A stretch of 64,000 nt of DNA from Pseudopedobacter sp044361595 (GTDB lineage Bacteria > Bacteroidota > Bacteroidia > Sphingobacteriales > Sphingobacteriaceae), in assembly GCA_044361595.1 (NCBI GenBank), contig JBIKIN010000013.1:61003-125002 (forward strand), in the 5' to 3' direction. This document shows, piece after piece, positions 18,452 through 26,835 of the stretch. Each line of letters begins with the position of its first letter. The stretch's first letter is position 1. The position numbers and the translations under genes were made by a program. The notes under the pieces are model-generated. The model ran no database searches, was not told the origin of the DNA, and saw only the letters and a program-made list of their open reading frames with translations.

Positions 18452-21292
18452 ATGATTAAAATATTTAAATTAATTAATATCAAGTGTTTATGTGTATTTA
18501 TATTAACTTTAACTTCACATCATGTTTTTTCGCAACTTTTTAGCAGCGACCAGAACCCACCTAGTGTAAAATTTAGGCAAATTAATACCCCGCAGTTTCA
18601 AATCATCTACCCTACCCTTTTAGAAAGCGAAGCACAAAAAGTGGCTAATGTTTTAACCCTGATAGTTGACGATGTGAGTAAAAGTTTGGGCAAAAAACCA
18701 AGTCCAATTTCTATCATCTTACAGAACCAAGGAGTAGCCTCTAATGGCTTTGTTCAAATGGCACCAAGAAGATCAGAATTTTACACTATCCCTGGTCAGG
18801 AGTTTGATGCACAAGACTGGCTAAACAGTTTGGCTGTACACGAACTTAGGCATGTTGTTCAGTTTGATAAGTTAGCACCTAAACTAAATGCTCCACTATT
18901 TGAAGAATTAAAACTTGCCTTGTTTGGTATTAATTTACCGCCATGGTTTTTTGAAGGCGATGCGGTTGGAATTGAAACCATACTGACCAAAGCAGGAAGA
19001 GGAAGACAACCTAATTTTGATTTAATCTTAAGAACCAACTTACTATCTAACCAAAAATTTAGCTACTCTAAAAACTACCTAGGCTCTTACAAAGATTTTA
19101 CTCCAGGTTACTATCCTTTAGGGTACTTGATGACAACAAAAATTAGAAGAGATTTTGGGCCAAAAATTTTAGATGACATTTTAGAGCGAATCAAAAAACT
19201 CCCATTAAGACCTTATAATTTTAGCAACTCTCTTAAAAAATTTGTAGGTTATAATACCGCAACACTACATAAAAAAACCACTACAGAAATTGATAGTTTA
19301 TGGAAAGCACAAATTGCCCAAACAAACTTCATCATTTACACTCCTTTAAACCAAGAAATGGGTAAAAATCCATCAGCCTACTTGTTGCCTTATGCTTACC
19401 AAAATAATGGTTTTATATGTATTAAATCATCTAAAGCAAAAGCACAAGAAATTATACATGTAGATATTAACCAAAAAGAAAAAACGATTATCAAAATTGG
19501 GCCTCAATTAGAAGCCAATTTAAGCTTGGCAGCAGATGTATTAACATGGGATGAATACAGAATTGACAAAAGATTTGGGCAACGCTCTTTTAACGTGATA
19601 TGCACTTATAATTTAAAAACAAAGCAGTACAAACAAATTACAAGTCGAAGTAGGCTATTCTCTCCTAGCCTATCGTCAGATGGTAAAAAAATAGCTGCCG
19701 TTAAAGTAAGCCAGCAAAATGTATTTAACATTGTAATTTTGAATGCAGAAACCGGTGAAGAATTAAAAACCTTTCCAAATCCTACAAACTTCACGCTACA
19801 AACTCCTTCCTTTATTCCGCAAACAGAAGAAATTATAGCTACCGCGGTTAACGGAGATGGCAAAACCATTATCCGTTTTAACGAAAACGGAAACGAAATT
19901 TTATTACCACAAACGGCTCAAATAATAGCTAGACCCATTTTTTATCAAAATCGAGTAATTTATAAAGCACATTATAACGGCATTGATAACATTTACGCTT
20001 TAGATTTAAGTAGCAAAGAAATATATGCTTTAACGAGTGCTAAGTTTGGTGCTTATAACCCATCTATAGATTTAAATCAACAAAAATTATACTTTAACGA
20101 TTATCAAGCAAAAGGATACCATGTTGTTTCTATAGATTTAAAAGAGCTAGAATCAATTTCAGTAAAAAATCAAACAAACACCTTTGTAAATTATTTTGAG
20201 CCGCTTATAAAGCAGGAAAATACGTCAGATATTTTTAAAAACATCCCAAATCAAACCTATGAGAGCAAAAAATATCGTGATGCTGCAAACTTTTTTTACT
20301 TTCACAGCGCAAGTATCATTAACGAAACTAACGAATTTACCGACGATTATAATTACGGAATATCTCTACTATCAAACAATAAATTAAATACCTCTGCAGC
20401 TTCGTTGGGTTATGTTTACAATAATGCGTTAAATAAAAGCGAGTATAGAGCATCTATAACTTATCAAAAATACTATCCACAAATTTCTTTAAACTGGGAA
20501 AATAGGGCCCGACTTTCTTATGCTCAAAGAAATAATGGCGGTGTTATTACCAGCATCCCTTTTACTTGGCGAGAAAATTATAGCTCGCTAAGAGTAGCAT
20601 TGCCAGCTAATGGAAACTGGCTAAACAAAAGCTTTTATAGCACTGTAGCGCTTTCTACAAATTTTACACAACGCTATGATGTAAGTTTACCTATCACAAA
20701 TTTTAGAACACAAATTAAATTTCCACTAACCTATCAACTAACTTTTGGCTTAAACAGCAGAACAGCACCAAGAGATTTGGCTCCTAAATGGGGTCAGAAT
20801 ATTGGAATAACATATCGTCATTTACCATTAGATAACAGTTTAGATGGCGAAAATTTTTTTGTAAGATCTGTATTTTATTTCCCAGGAGTTATGTCTAACC
20901 ATAGCTTTAGAATAAGTGCCAATTGGCAAAATAATTCTGGAGTTTATAATTTTGATATAGACTTGCCCAGAGCAAGCGGATTTGCCAATTTGGCTCCTTC
21001 AAGTATGATTAGGAATACTTTATTGATAGATTATAGGTTTCCGATTGCCTATCCAGATTTAGAGTTAGGTCCATTAGCGTATATTAAAAGGCTAAAAGGC
21101 GGTGTTTTTACCGATTTTGAAAACATCGCAGAAGGCAATGGTTTACAAACGTTTGGAGCTGAACTAAGAGCCGATATGAATCTATTACGCTATTTTTTAC
21201 CTAATTTTGATCTAGGCGGAAAAATTATTTTCTCTAACCAAAGCAATAATAGAAATCCAATTTTCGAATTTGGAATAAATTTTAATTATTAA
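18452..21292 (+). CDS. exported HExxH metallopeptidase-like protein with propeller repeats
   Basis: A 946-residue exported protein. The signal peptide ends near HHVFSQ (residue 28). A gluzincin-like motif H130-E-L-R-H134 is followed about 30 residues later by PPWFFEGDAVGIE, whose E168 fits the third zinc ligand, as in the peptidase MA/M1-like group. The middle (about 310-580) has TolB/PD40-like beta-propeller repeats (FSPSLSSDGKKIAAVKV; TPSFIPQTEEIIATAV). The last 350 residues alternate polar and hydrophobic residues and end in FGINFNY, as expected for an outer-membrane beta-barrel (inference). Proteolytic activity is untested. Confidence 0.75.
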   Translation: MIKIFKLINIKCLCVFILTLTSHHVFSQLFSSDQNPPSVKFRQINTPQFQIIYPTLLESEAQKVANVLTLIVDDVSKSLGKKPSPISIILQNQGVASNGFVQMAPRRSEFYTIPGQEFDAQDWLNSLAVHELRHVVQFDKLAPKLNAPLFEELKLALFGINLPPWFFEGDAVGIETILTKAGRGRQPNFDLILRTNLLSNQKFSYSKNYLGSYKDFTPGYYPLGYLMTTKIRRDFGPKILDDILERIKKLPLRPYNFSNSLKKFVGYNTATLHKKTTTEIDSLWKAQIAQTNFIIYTPLNQEMGKNPSAYLLPYAYQNNGFICIKSSKAKAQEIIHVDINQKEKTIIKIGPQLEANLSLAADVLTWDEYRIDKRFGQRSFNVICTYNLKTKQYKQITSRSRLFSPSLSSDGKKIAAVKVSQQNVFNIVILNAETGEELKTFPNPTNFTLQTPSFIPQTEEIIATAVNGDGKTIIRFNENGNEILLPQTAQIIARPIFYQNRVIYKAHYNGIDNIYALDLSSKEIYALTSAKFGAYNPSIDLNQQKLYFNDYQAKGYHVVSIDLKELESISVKNQTNTFVNYFEPLIKQENTSDIFKNIPNQTYESKKYRDAANFFYFHSASIINETNEFTDDYNYGISLLSNNKLNTSAASLGYVYNNALNKSEYRASITYQKYYPQISLNWENRARLSYAQRNNGGVITSIPFTWRENYSSLRVALPANGNWLNKSFYSTVALSTNFTQRYDVSLPITNFRTQIKFPLTYQLTFGLNSRTAPRDLAPKWGQNIGITYRHLPLDNSLDGENFFVRSVFYFPGVMSNHSFRISANWQNNSGVYNFDIDLPRASGFANLAPSSMIRNTLLIDYRFPIAYPDLELGPLAYIKRLKGGVFTDFENIAEGNGLQTFGAELRADMNLLRYFLPNFDLGGKIIFSNQSNNRNPIFEFGINFNY

Positions 21293-21296
21293 ACCC

Positions 21297-21605
21297 ATGA
21301 GCTTTAAAACAATATTTATCATCATTTTATCCATACTTATTACTGTTGTTTTTATGCAAAATAGTGACGAAGTATTATTTACCATTTTATGGAAAGAGGT
21401 ACAAGTTTCTAAATTATTAATGATGCTAGTAATGACATCTTTCGGTTTTATTATTGGGCTTATAGTTGCCTCACCTAAAAAGAAAAAACTAGCTAATAAT
21501 TACAATAACGTACCTCTAGAAATAAATCAAACAGAAGATGAGGAATATATTGAGATGCCTAAAAAACAAGGTTTAAGTGACGAGGATAGAGATTATTTAA
21601 ATTAA
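21297..21605 (+). CDS. LapA-domain (DUF1049) small membrane protein
   Basis: A 102-residue protein with two membrane helices (about 4-20 and 38-58) separated by a short loop containing QNSDEVLFTILWKEVQVS, the typical LapA/DUF1049 pattern, followed by SPKKKK and an acidic cytoplasmic tail. It begins 4 bp after the exported peptidase-like gene, suggesting one transcript. In enterobacteria LapA works with LapB in LPS assembly control; this role is not shown here. Confidence 0.8.
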   Translation: MSFKTIFIIILSILITVVFMQNSDEVLFTILWKEVQVSKLLMMLVMTSFGFIIGLIVASPKKKKLANNYNNVPLEINQTEDEEYIEMPKKQGLSDEDRDYLN

Positions 21606-21608
21606 TTA

Positions 21609-21722
21609 TTTGGGCATTTTAACACGCCTTCCGCTGTAGTCCCGATAAAAAATCGGGAGCTGTCGCTTCTACAAAGGTTCAAAGAACTCCTTTGGAGAGT
21701 CCTTTGGACTATCGTTAATGCA
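21609..21722 (+). repeat. dispersed element, copy A
   Basis: Begins TTTGGGCATTTTAACACGC and ends TATCGTTAATGCA. The middle has a CCCGATAAAAAATCGGG hairpin and a CTTTGGAG...CCTTTGG inverted pair. The ends match copy B (30210-30291) and, on the other strand, copy C (24034-24123), whereas the middle differs. Confidence 0.75.
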
Positions 21723-21767
21723 AAATCCTAAATAATTTTCAACCTTAACTTTCTCTAAAAATCTTTA

Positions 21768-21849
21768 TGCGGTGATTAAGCTCTCTATTCACCGCAAATT
21801 ATGCGGAGAATAATTTAAATTGCGGAGAATAATAACTATATTCACCGCA
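21768..21849 (+). promoter_or_regulatory. probable operator cluster upstream of fic
   Basis: Five 8-bp half-sites of TGCGG(T/A)GA lie in 82 bp: TGCGGTGA at 21768, its complement TCACCGCA at 21789, TGCGGAGA at 21802 and 21821, and TCACCGCA at 21842. They form two inverted pairs and end 21 bp before the fic start. A strong AAGGAGG ribosome site (from 21859), unusual in this phylum, follows. The Fic protein has a C-terminal winged helix, so autoregulation is plausible. Confidence 0.7.
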
Positions 21850-21870
21850 TAGTTAAGAAAGGAGGAATAA

Positions 21871-22983
21871 ATGTACATCCATAAAAGAAGAGGCTGGCCA
21901 AATTTTACTTGGGATGATCAAATCATTTATCCCCTAATAACCACTACTAGAATAAAACAAAGTAACTTAACTATAAAAATAGAGAGTTTAGGCTTTAATT
22001 TAAGTACCGAGGCTCAAATAACTGCTTTAACTATAGAAGCTGTAAAATCTAACGAGATAGAAGGTGAGTTTTTAGACCAAGAGCAAGTAAGATCTTCCAT
22101 AGCTAGACATTTAGGCCTAGAAGAAGTAGGTTTAGATAAAATAGACAGAACAATAGAAGGCGTTGTTGAAGTTTTGTTAGATGCTACTCAAAATTTTAAT
22201 AATCCACTTACACAAGAAAGATTATTTAGCTGGCATGCCTCCTTATTTCCCGTAGGATATAGTAACATCAATAAATTAACAGTTGCAAATTGGCGTAAAC
22301 CAGAAGGCGGCCCAATGCAAGTAATTTCTGGCGGTATGGGAAGGGAGCGAGTTCATTTTGAAGCACCAGATGCAGAGTTAATTCCTGATGAAATGCAAGC
22401 TTTTCAAACATGGTTTAATAAAGATGAAGCAGAATATGGTTTAGATCCAGTTTTAAAAGCAGCTATAGCTCACTTTTGGTTTGTTACTATACATCCGTTT
22501 GATGATGGAAATGGAAGAATAGCCAGAAGTATAACAGATATGCAATTAGCAAAAGCTGACGGAACTAAACAAAGATTTTACAGCATGTCGGCACAAATTA
22601 GAAAACAGCGTAATTCCTATTATCAAATCTTAGAAAACTCTCAAAAAGGAGATTTAGATCTAACAGATTGGATAGTATGGTTTCTAAATTGTTTAAATAG
22701 TGCCTTATTTGCTACTGAAGATTTACTGCATAAAGTTTTTAATAAAGCTAAGTATTGGAGATTCTTAGACGATAAGTCTTTAAATGAAAGACAAAAATTG
22801 ATGCTTAATAAGTTATTAGATGGTTTTGAAGGTAAACTTAATACATCAAAATGGGCAAAAATTGCAAAAACATCTCAAGATAGCGCATTAAGAGACATAC
22901 AAAATCTAATAAATCAGGGTGTTTTAGTAAAAGAAGAAGGTGGTGGAAGAAGTACAAGCTATGTTTTAATTAAAATTCAATAA
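21871..22983 (+). CDS. Fic family AMPylase with DUF4172 N-terminus and winged helix
   Basis: A 370-residue class II Fic enzyme expected to transfer AMP to a target protein. The catalytic loop is HPFDDGNGRIAR (208-219), complete. The N-terminal DUF4172 region contains the autoinhibitory motif S60-N-E-I-E64-G65, matching (S/T)xxxE(G/N). After the Fic core, residues about 300-370 (KLNTSKWAKIAKTSQDSALRDIQNLINQGVLVKEEGG) form a winged helix-turn-helix. The upstream half-site cluster and a strong AAGGAGG site suggest self-control. It shares one base with the next start (TAATG). The target is unknown. Confidence 0.92.
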   Translation: MYIHKRRGWPNFTWDDQIIYPLITTTRIKQSNLTIKIESLGFNLSTEAQITALTIEAVKSNEIEGEFLDQEQVRSSIARHLGLEEVGLDKIDRTIEGVVEVLLDATQNFNNPLTQERLFSWHASLFPVGYSNINKLTVANWRKPEGGPMQVISGGMGRERVHFEAPDAELIPDEMQAFQTWFNKDEAEYGLDPVLKAAIAHFWFVTIHPFDDGNGRIARSITDMQLAKADGTKQRFYSMSAQIRKQRNSYYQILENSQKGDLDLTDWIVWFLNCLNSALFATEDLLHKVFNKAKYWRFLDDKSLNERQKLMLNKLLDGFEGKLNTSKWAKIAKTSQDSALRDIQNLINQGVLVKEEGGGRSTSYVLIKIQ

Positions 22984-23921
22984 TGAGTCAAATGCCCACC
23001 AATACCCATAAAAATGCACAACTCATTAAAGAGGAAGCCAAAAGGCTTGGCTTTATTTTTTGTGGGATTGCCAAGGCTGAGTTTTTAGAGGAGGAAGCGC
23101 CTAAACTAGAGCATTGGCTCAACAAAAATTATAATGGTAAAATGGATTATATGAATAACCATTTTGACAAACGCTTAGACCCTACAAAACTAGTTGATGG
23201 AGCAAAATCTGTTATTTCTGTTGCATTAAATTACTTTACTGAAGATACTCAAGAAGATTCATATGCACCAAAAATATCTAAATACGCTTACGGTACAGAT
23301 TACCATTTTGTACTAAAAGACAAATTAAAATCGCTTTTAAACTATATTAGAGAAAAAATTGGTGAAGTAAACGGAAGAGCGTTTGTAGACTCCGCTCCGG
23401 TGATGGATAAAGCTTGGGCGCAAAAGGCTGGCTTTGGGTGGATAGGAAAACACAGCAATTTAATATCTAAAAAAACAGGCTCATTTTTCTTTTTAGGCGA
23501 GTTAATTTTAGATTTAGACTTAGCTTACGATAATCCATTTATAACCGATCATTGTGGAGATTGTACACGTTGTATAGACGCCTGCCCTACCGAAGCCATC
23601 GTTTCTCCATACGTAGTTGATGGAAGCAAATGCATTTCTTATTTAACTATTGAATTGAAAGAACAAATTCCGCAAGAGTTTAAAGGTAAAATAGATAATT
23701 GGATGTTTGGTTGTGATGCTTGCCAAGATGTTTGTCCGTGGAATAGGTTTGCCGTACCACACCAAGAATCAGCTTTTAGCCCTCATCCAGATTTGCTAAC
23801 GCTCAAAAAGAAAGATTGGGAAGAAATTACTCAAGAAGTTTTTCAATCGGTTTTTAAAAATTCTGCTGTGAAGCGCACAAAATTTGAAGGTTTGACTAGA
23901 AATATCAAATTTTTGGATTAA
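22983..23921 (+). CDS. queG: epoxyqueuosine reductase
   Basis: Final step of queuosine synthesis, reducing epoxyqueuosine in tRNA using cobalamin and two 4Fe-4S clusters. The ferredoxin-like cysteines are CGDCTRCIDACP and CDACQDVCPWNRF; the upstream part has VDSAPVMDKAWAQKAGFGWIGKHSNLI. At 312 residues it is the short form without HEAT repeats. Its start overlaps the fic stop, an odd pairing of a housekeeping gene with a regulated Fic gene. Confidence 0.95.
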   Translation: MSQMPTNTHKNAQLIKEEAKRLGFIFCGIAKAEFLEEEAPKLEHWLNKNYNGKMDYMNNHFDKRLDPTKLVDGAKSVISVALNYFTEDTQEDSYAPKISKYAYGTDYHFVLKDKLKSLLNYIREKIGEVNGRAFVDSAPVMDKAWAQKAGFGWIGKHSNLISKKTGSFFFLGELILDLDLAYDNPFITDHCGDCTRCIDACPTEAIVSPYVVDGSKCISYLTIELKEQIPQEFKGKIDNWMFGCDACQDVCPWNRFAVPHQESAFSPHPDLLTLKKKDWEEITQEVFQSVFKNSAVKRTKFEGLTRNIKFLD

Positions 23922-24033
23922 GTCCTGAATTAATAAGCCATGTAAATTATTTGATTTTGCTTTACTACGAATGAACAGATAAACAAGATTTGATTTCCTT
24001 TGATTTTCTAAATTTTGAATATCCATTATACAA

Positions 24034-24123
24034 GTGCGTTAACGATTGAAACGGCATCCTTTTTTTGCTCTTACCCTGTTGTAAGTGCAAAAAAAGATAT
24101 AGTGTAAAGCGTGTTTAAACGCC
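24034..24123 (-). repeat. dispersed element, copy C
   Basis: Read on the minus strand it begins GGCGTTTAAACACGC and ends TCGTTAACGCAC; the middle includes an ACTTACAACAGGGTAAG inverted pair flanked by runs of A or T. It is the clearest copy of the family also found at 21609 and 30210. It fills part of the 311-bp gap between queG and the MFS gene; no gene is seen in the rest. Confidence 0.75.
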
Positions 24124-24232
24124 AAAAACATTAATCTAATTATAAATCACATCCTTAACATCTTAATTGAATAGAATTAAGAAATAGTTACATGGGTTTG
24201 ATTATTTTTGCCGCAATTACTTTAATTGTAAA

Positions 24233-25459
24233 ATGGCAAAAAACGGTAAAGCTGCCCTAGGCTTCATTTTTATTACGCTTTTAATAGATGTAACTGGTTT
24301 AGGGATTATTATTCCGGTTTTACCTACGCTTATTGCCGAGTTAATTCAAGGTAATTTAAGCGATGCAGCAAGTTATGGAGGCTGGTTAACATTCGCATAC
24401 GCTATTATGCAATTTGTTTGCGCCCCTATTTTAGGAAATTTGAGCGATAGATTTGGTAGACGACCAGTATTGCTATTTTCTCTTTTTGGATTTGGGATTG
24501 ATTATTTGTTCTTAGCCTTTGCTCCTACTATTTGGTGGTTATTTGTAGGAAGATTGATTGCTGGAGTTACAGGCGCAAGTTATACAACAGCGTCGGCATA
24601 TATTGCAGATATTAGTACCCCAGAAAAAAGAGCACAAAACTTTGGTTTAATAGGTGCTGCGTTTGGCTTGGGCTTTATTTTAGGGCCTGTGATGGGTGGT
24701 TTATTAGGGCAGTTTGGATCTAGAATTCCGTTTTTTGCTGCTGCAGGTTTAAGCTTATTAAATACTGTTTATGGATATTTTGTATTACCAGAATCGTTGC
24801 CAGCAGATAAACGCCGACCTTTTGATATTAAAAGAGCAAACCCTCTAGGTTCATTAATGCAGCTTAAAAAATACCCTGCCATGGGCGGCTTAATTTTTAC
24901 ACTGATTTTAATGTACACTGCAAATAATGGATTACAAAGTACTTGGGCCTATTATGGAATGGAGAAATTTAGCTGGAACGAAGCTTGGGTTGGTTATTCT
25001 TTAGGCTTTATTGGCTTGATGATTGGCGTTGTACAAGTAGGAATAATACGTTGGGCAATTCCTAAATTTGGGCAAGAGAAAAGTTTATATATAGGTTTAG
25101 CATTTTACAGTTTGGGTTTATTATTGTTTGCATTTGCCTCTAGCGGATGGATGATGTTTGCCTTTATTATACCCTATTCTTTAGGCGGTATTGCTGGACC
25201 TGCATTGCAAAGTATCATCAGCGGTTTTGCACCAGCTAATGAGCAAGGCGAGATACAGGGTGCATTAACAAGTTTAATGAGCGCTACCACTATTTTCGCT
25301 CCACCATTAATGACTAACCTTTTTGCCTACTATACAGATAGCAGTAACCCAATTCTGTTTCCTGGAGCACCATTTTTATTAAGCTCTATTTTAGTATTGG
25401 TGAGTTTAGTTTTTGCTGTTAAAAGTTTAAAAAGTAAACCTACAACTTCAAATACTTAA
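24233..25459 (+). CDS. TCR/Tet family MFS transporter
   Basis: A 408-residue, 12-helix major facilitator. Between helices 2 and 3 is the full motif A (GNLSDRFGRRPVLL), and helix 5 carries GAAFGLGFILGPVMGG (motif C, typical of drug/H+ antiporters). The start MAKNGKAALGFIFITLLIDVTGLGIIIPVLP is typical of Tet(A)-like proteins. It is likely a proton-driven efflux pump; a sugar or metabolite substrate is possible, and the sequence does not prove tetracycline resistance. A TATTTTTG -7-like box lies at 24203-24210. Confidence 0.88.
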   Translation: MAKNGKAALGFIFITLLIDVTGLGIIIPVLPTLIAELIQGNLSDAASYGGWLTFAYAIMQFVCAPILGNLSDRFGRRPVLLFSLFGFGIDYLFLAFAPTIWWLFVGRLIAGVTGASYTTASAYIADISTPEKRAQNFGLIGAAFGLGFILGPVMGGLLGQFGSRIPFFAAAGLSLLNTVYGYFVLPESLPADKRRPFDIKRANPLGSLMQLKKYPAMGGLIFTLILMYTANNGLQSTWAYYGMEKFSWNEAWVGYSLGFIGLMIGVVQVGIIRWAIPKFGQEKSLYIGLAFYSLGLLLFAFASSGWMMFAFIIPYSLGGIAGPALQSIISGFAPANEQGEIQGALTSLMSATTIFAPPLMTNLFAYYTDSSNPILFPGAPFLLSSILVLVSLVFAVKSLKSKPTTSNT

Positions 25460-25496
25460 TAGATTGGTAAGTGAATTAAATTTTAGTTAAAAAAAA

Positions 25497-26030
25497 CTAA
25501 AACAGATTCTTCAGTCCATCTAAAATAGACTCTAAAAATGTGGGTATAGTGAGACCTTTGCTATAATTAAAATAAACAAATAAAACTAATGCAAAAATTA
25601 CAAAGCCTATTAACTTCCTAAACATATAACCAATTAAGATTAAAATTATTGGTATGGCAATTAAGAAAATCCAGTTGATTTTATAAGGAGTTAAATCATT
25701 GTCTTTTTTATACACGTAGTACAGATTAGAGTGATCGCCAAAGTCGTTACTATGTTTAACAAATACAAAAGCTGATTTTTCTATTTGCAAAGGACAAATA
25801 GCTACACCATCATTAAATCTAAGTTGTTGCTTAAATCCATTTACAGAAAAATTAAAAACACCGTTAATACTTTCTATAGGGTTCTCTAACGAATCGGTTG
25901 CGATAATGGCAATTTTCTCGTTTTTTAGAAGATTTTCTTTAACAATAAAATTATTAATTGCTTGATTTAAACCTGCCGAGTAGCCAAAAAAACTAATCAA
26001 ACAAAACAAGGCTATTAAAGTGAATTTCAT
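25497..26030 (-). CDS. small exported protein with C-terminal membrane segments
   Basis: Unrecognised family, 177 residues. A signal peptide (1-18, ending FGYSAG) is followed by a beta-rich extracytoplasmic part (VNGFKQQLRFNDGVAICPLQIEKSAFVFVKHSN), then two adjacent hydrophobic segments (about 118-152) and a short C-terminal tail. It resembles a receptor-like or carboxypeptidase-regulatory-like small domain tethered to the membrane, but similarity is too weak to name. It is convergent with the MFS gene. Confidence 0.6.
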   Translation of the reverse strand: MKFTLIALFCLISFFGYSAGLNQAINNFIVKENLLKNEKIAIIATDSLENPIESINGVFNFSVNGFKQQLRFNDGVAICPLQIEKSAFVFVKHSNDFGDHSNLYYVYKKDNDLTPYKINWIFLIAIPIILILIGYMFRKLIGFVIFALVLFVYFNYSKGLTIPTFLESILDGLKNLF

Positions 26031-26108
26031 GATTTAGGTTTTGGTAAGTATTATAAAGATGATATTTTTTACTTTCTACAAAGTATAAAACTTTAATTCT
26101 ATTAAGTA

Positions 26109-26798
26109 TTATTTATTTAATTTTTTATTTAAAAGCTCTACCGAATATCCGATTACAAAAAAATCTCGACCGGTTTCGTCATTAATTCTATAATCAAACT
26201 GATGTAAATAACCAGCTTGAATGTTAGTTAATTTTGATGGTTTGAAATTGAAAGCAAGTAAAAGCCTGTTTCTTTCAAAATAGGGCTGTTTATTGGTAAA
26301 AAATAATTCGTTACTAGCGCTTATTTGGTATGGCTTGTAGTCTTCTATTTGTTTATCAAACTGATAAGATACGCCAAGCCTATACCTAAATCTATTTCTA
26401 TATCCGTTGCTAGTTAATCTAAACTCAGACCGATATCGCTGCTCTATATTAAATTTCCAAACTTTTTGATTGAAGATTAACTGAGGCCAAATTCTAAACT
26501 CGGCATTATTCTTAGGTAGTACAAAATTGCCTCCTTCATTAAAGGTTTGATAACTCCCTGCTCCTAAAGAAATAACTGCGTTTTTATCAAATTTAAAGTT
26601 GATGCCACCTTTATACTCGTAATAGTGAAAATTATCATAAAATTTTAAAGAACGTATTTGTGCCTCGCCAAATAAACTTACTTTTTGGCTAACTGTATAT
26701 TTTAAGTTTATAATGTTCCAGCTACCTAAACCATAGGTTTGGCCAAAAGATAATTTGGCAATAAAAAGGAGTAATAAAACAGAAAATTGTGATTTCAA
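26109..26798 (-). CDS. DUF2490 family outer-membrane-like protein
   Basis: A 229-residue protein when started at the TTG at 26798, which gives a clean signal peptide (MKSQFSVLLLLFIAKLSFGQ). The longer frame to 26879 would overlap the kinase gene and bury the signal. The mature part has alternating beta strands with RYRSEFRLTSNGYRNRFRYRLGVSY and ends in F, as in DUF2490 barrels. It follows the broken histidine kinase by 37 bp on the same strand. Confidence 0.75.
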   Translation of the reverse strand: MKSQFSVLLLLFIAKLSFGQTYGLGSWNIINLKYTVSQKVSLFGEAQIRSLKFYDNFHYYEYKGGINFKFDKNAVISLGAGSYQTFNEGGNFVLPKNNAEFRIWPQLIFNQKVWKFNIEQRYRSEFRLTSNGYRNRFRYRLGVSYQFDKQIEDYKPYQISASNELFFTNKQPYFERNRLLLAFNFKPSKLTNIQAGYLHQFDYRINDETGRDFFVIGYSVELLNKKLNK

Positions 26799-26835
26799 AA
26801 TTATGCTGGCATAAACAATTATTAATACAATATGG

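Noticed and set aside
24233..25459. Tetracycline resistance gene
   Set aside because: The protein belongs to the Tet-like MFS branch, but such genes are common chromosomal transporters and nothing here ties it to resistance or a mobile element.
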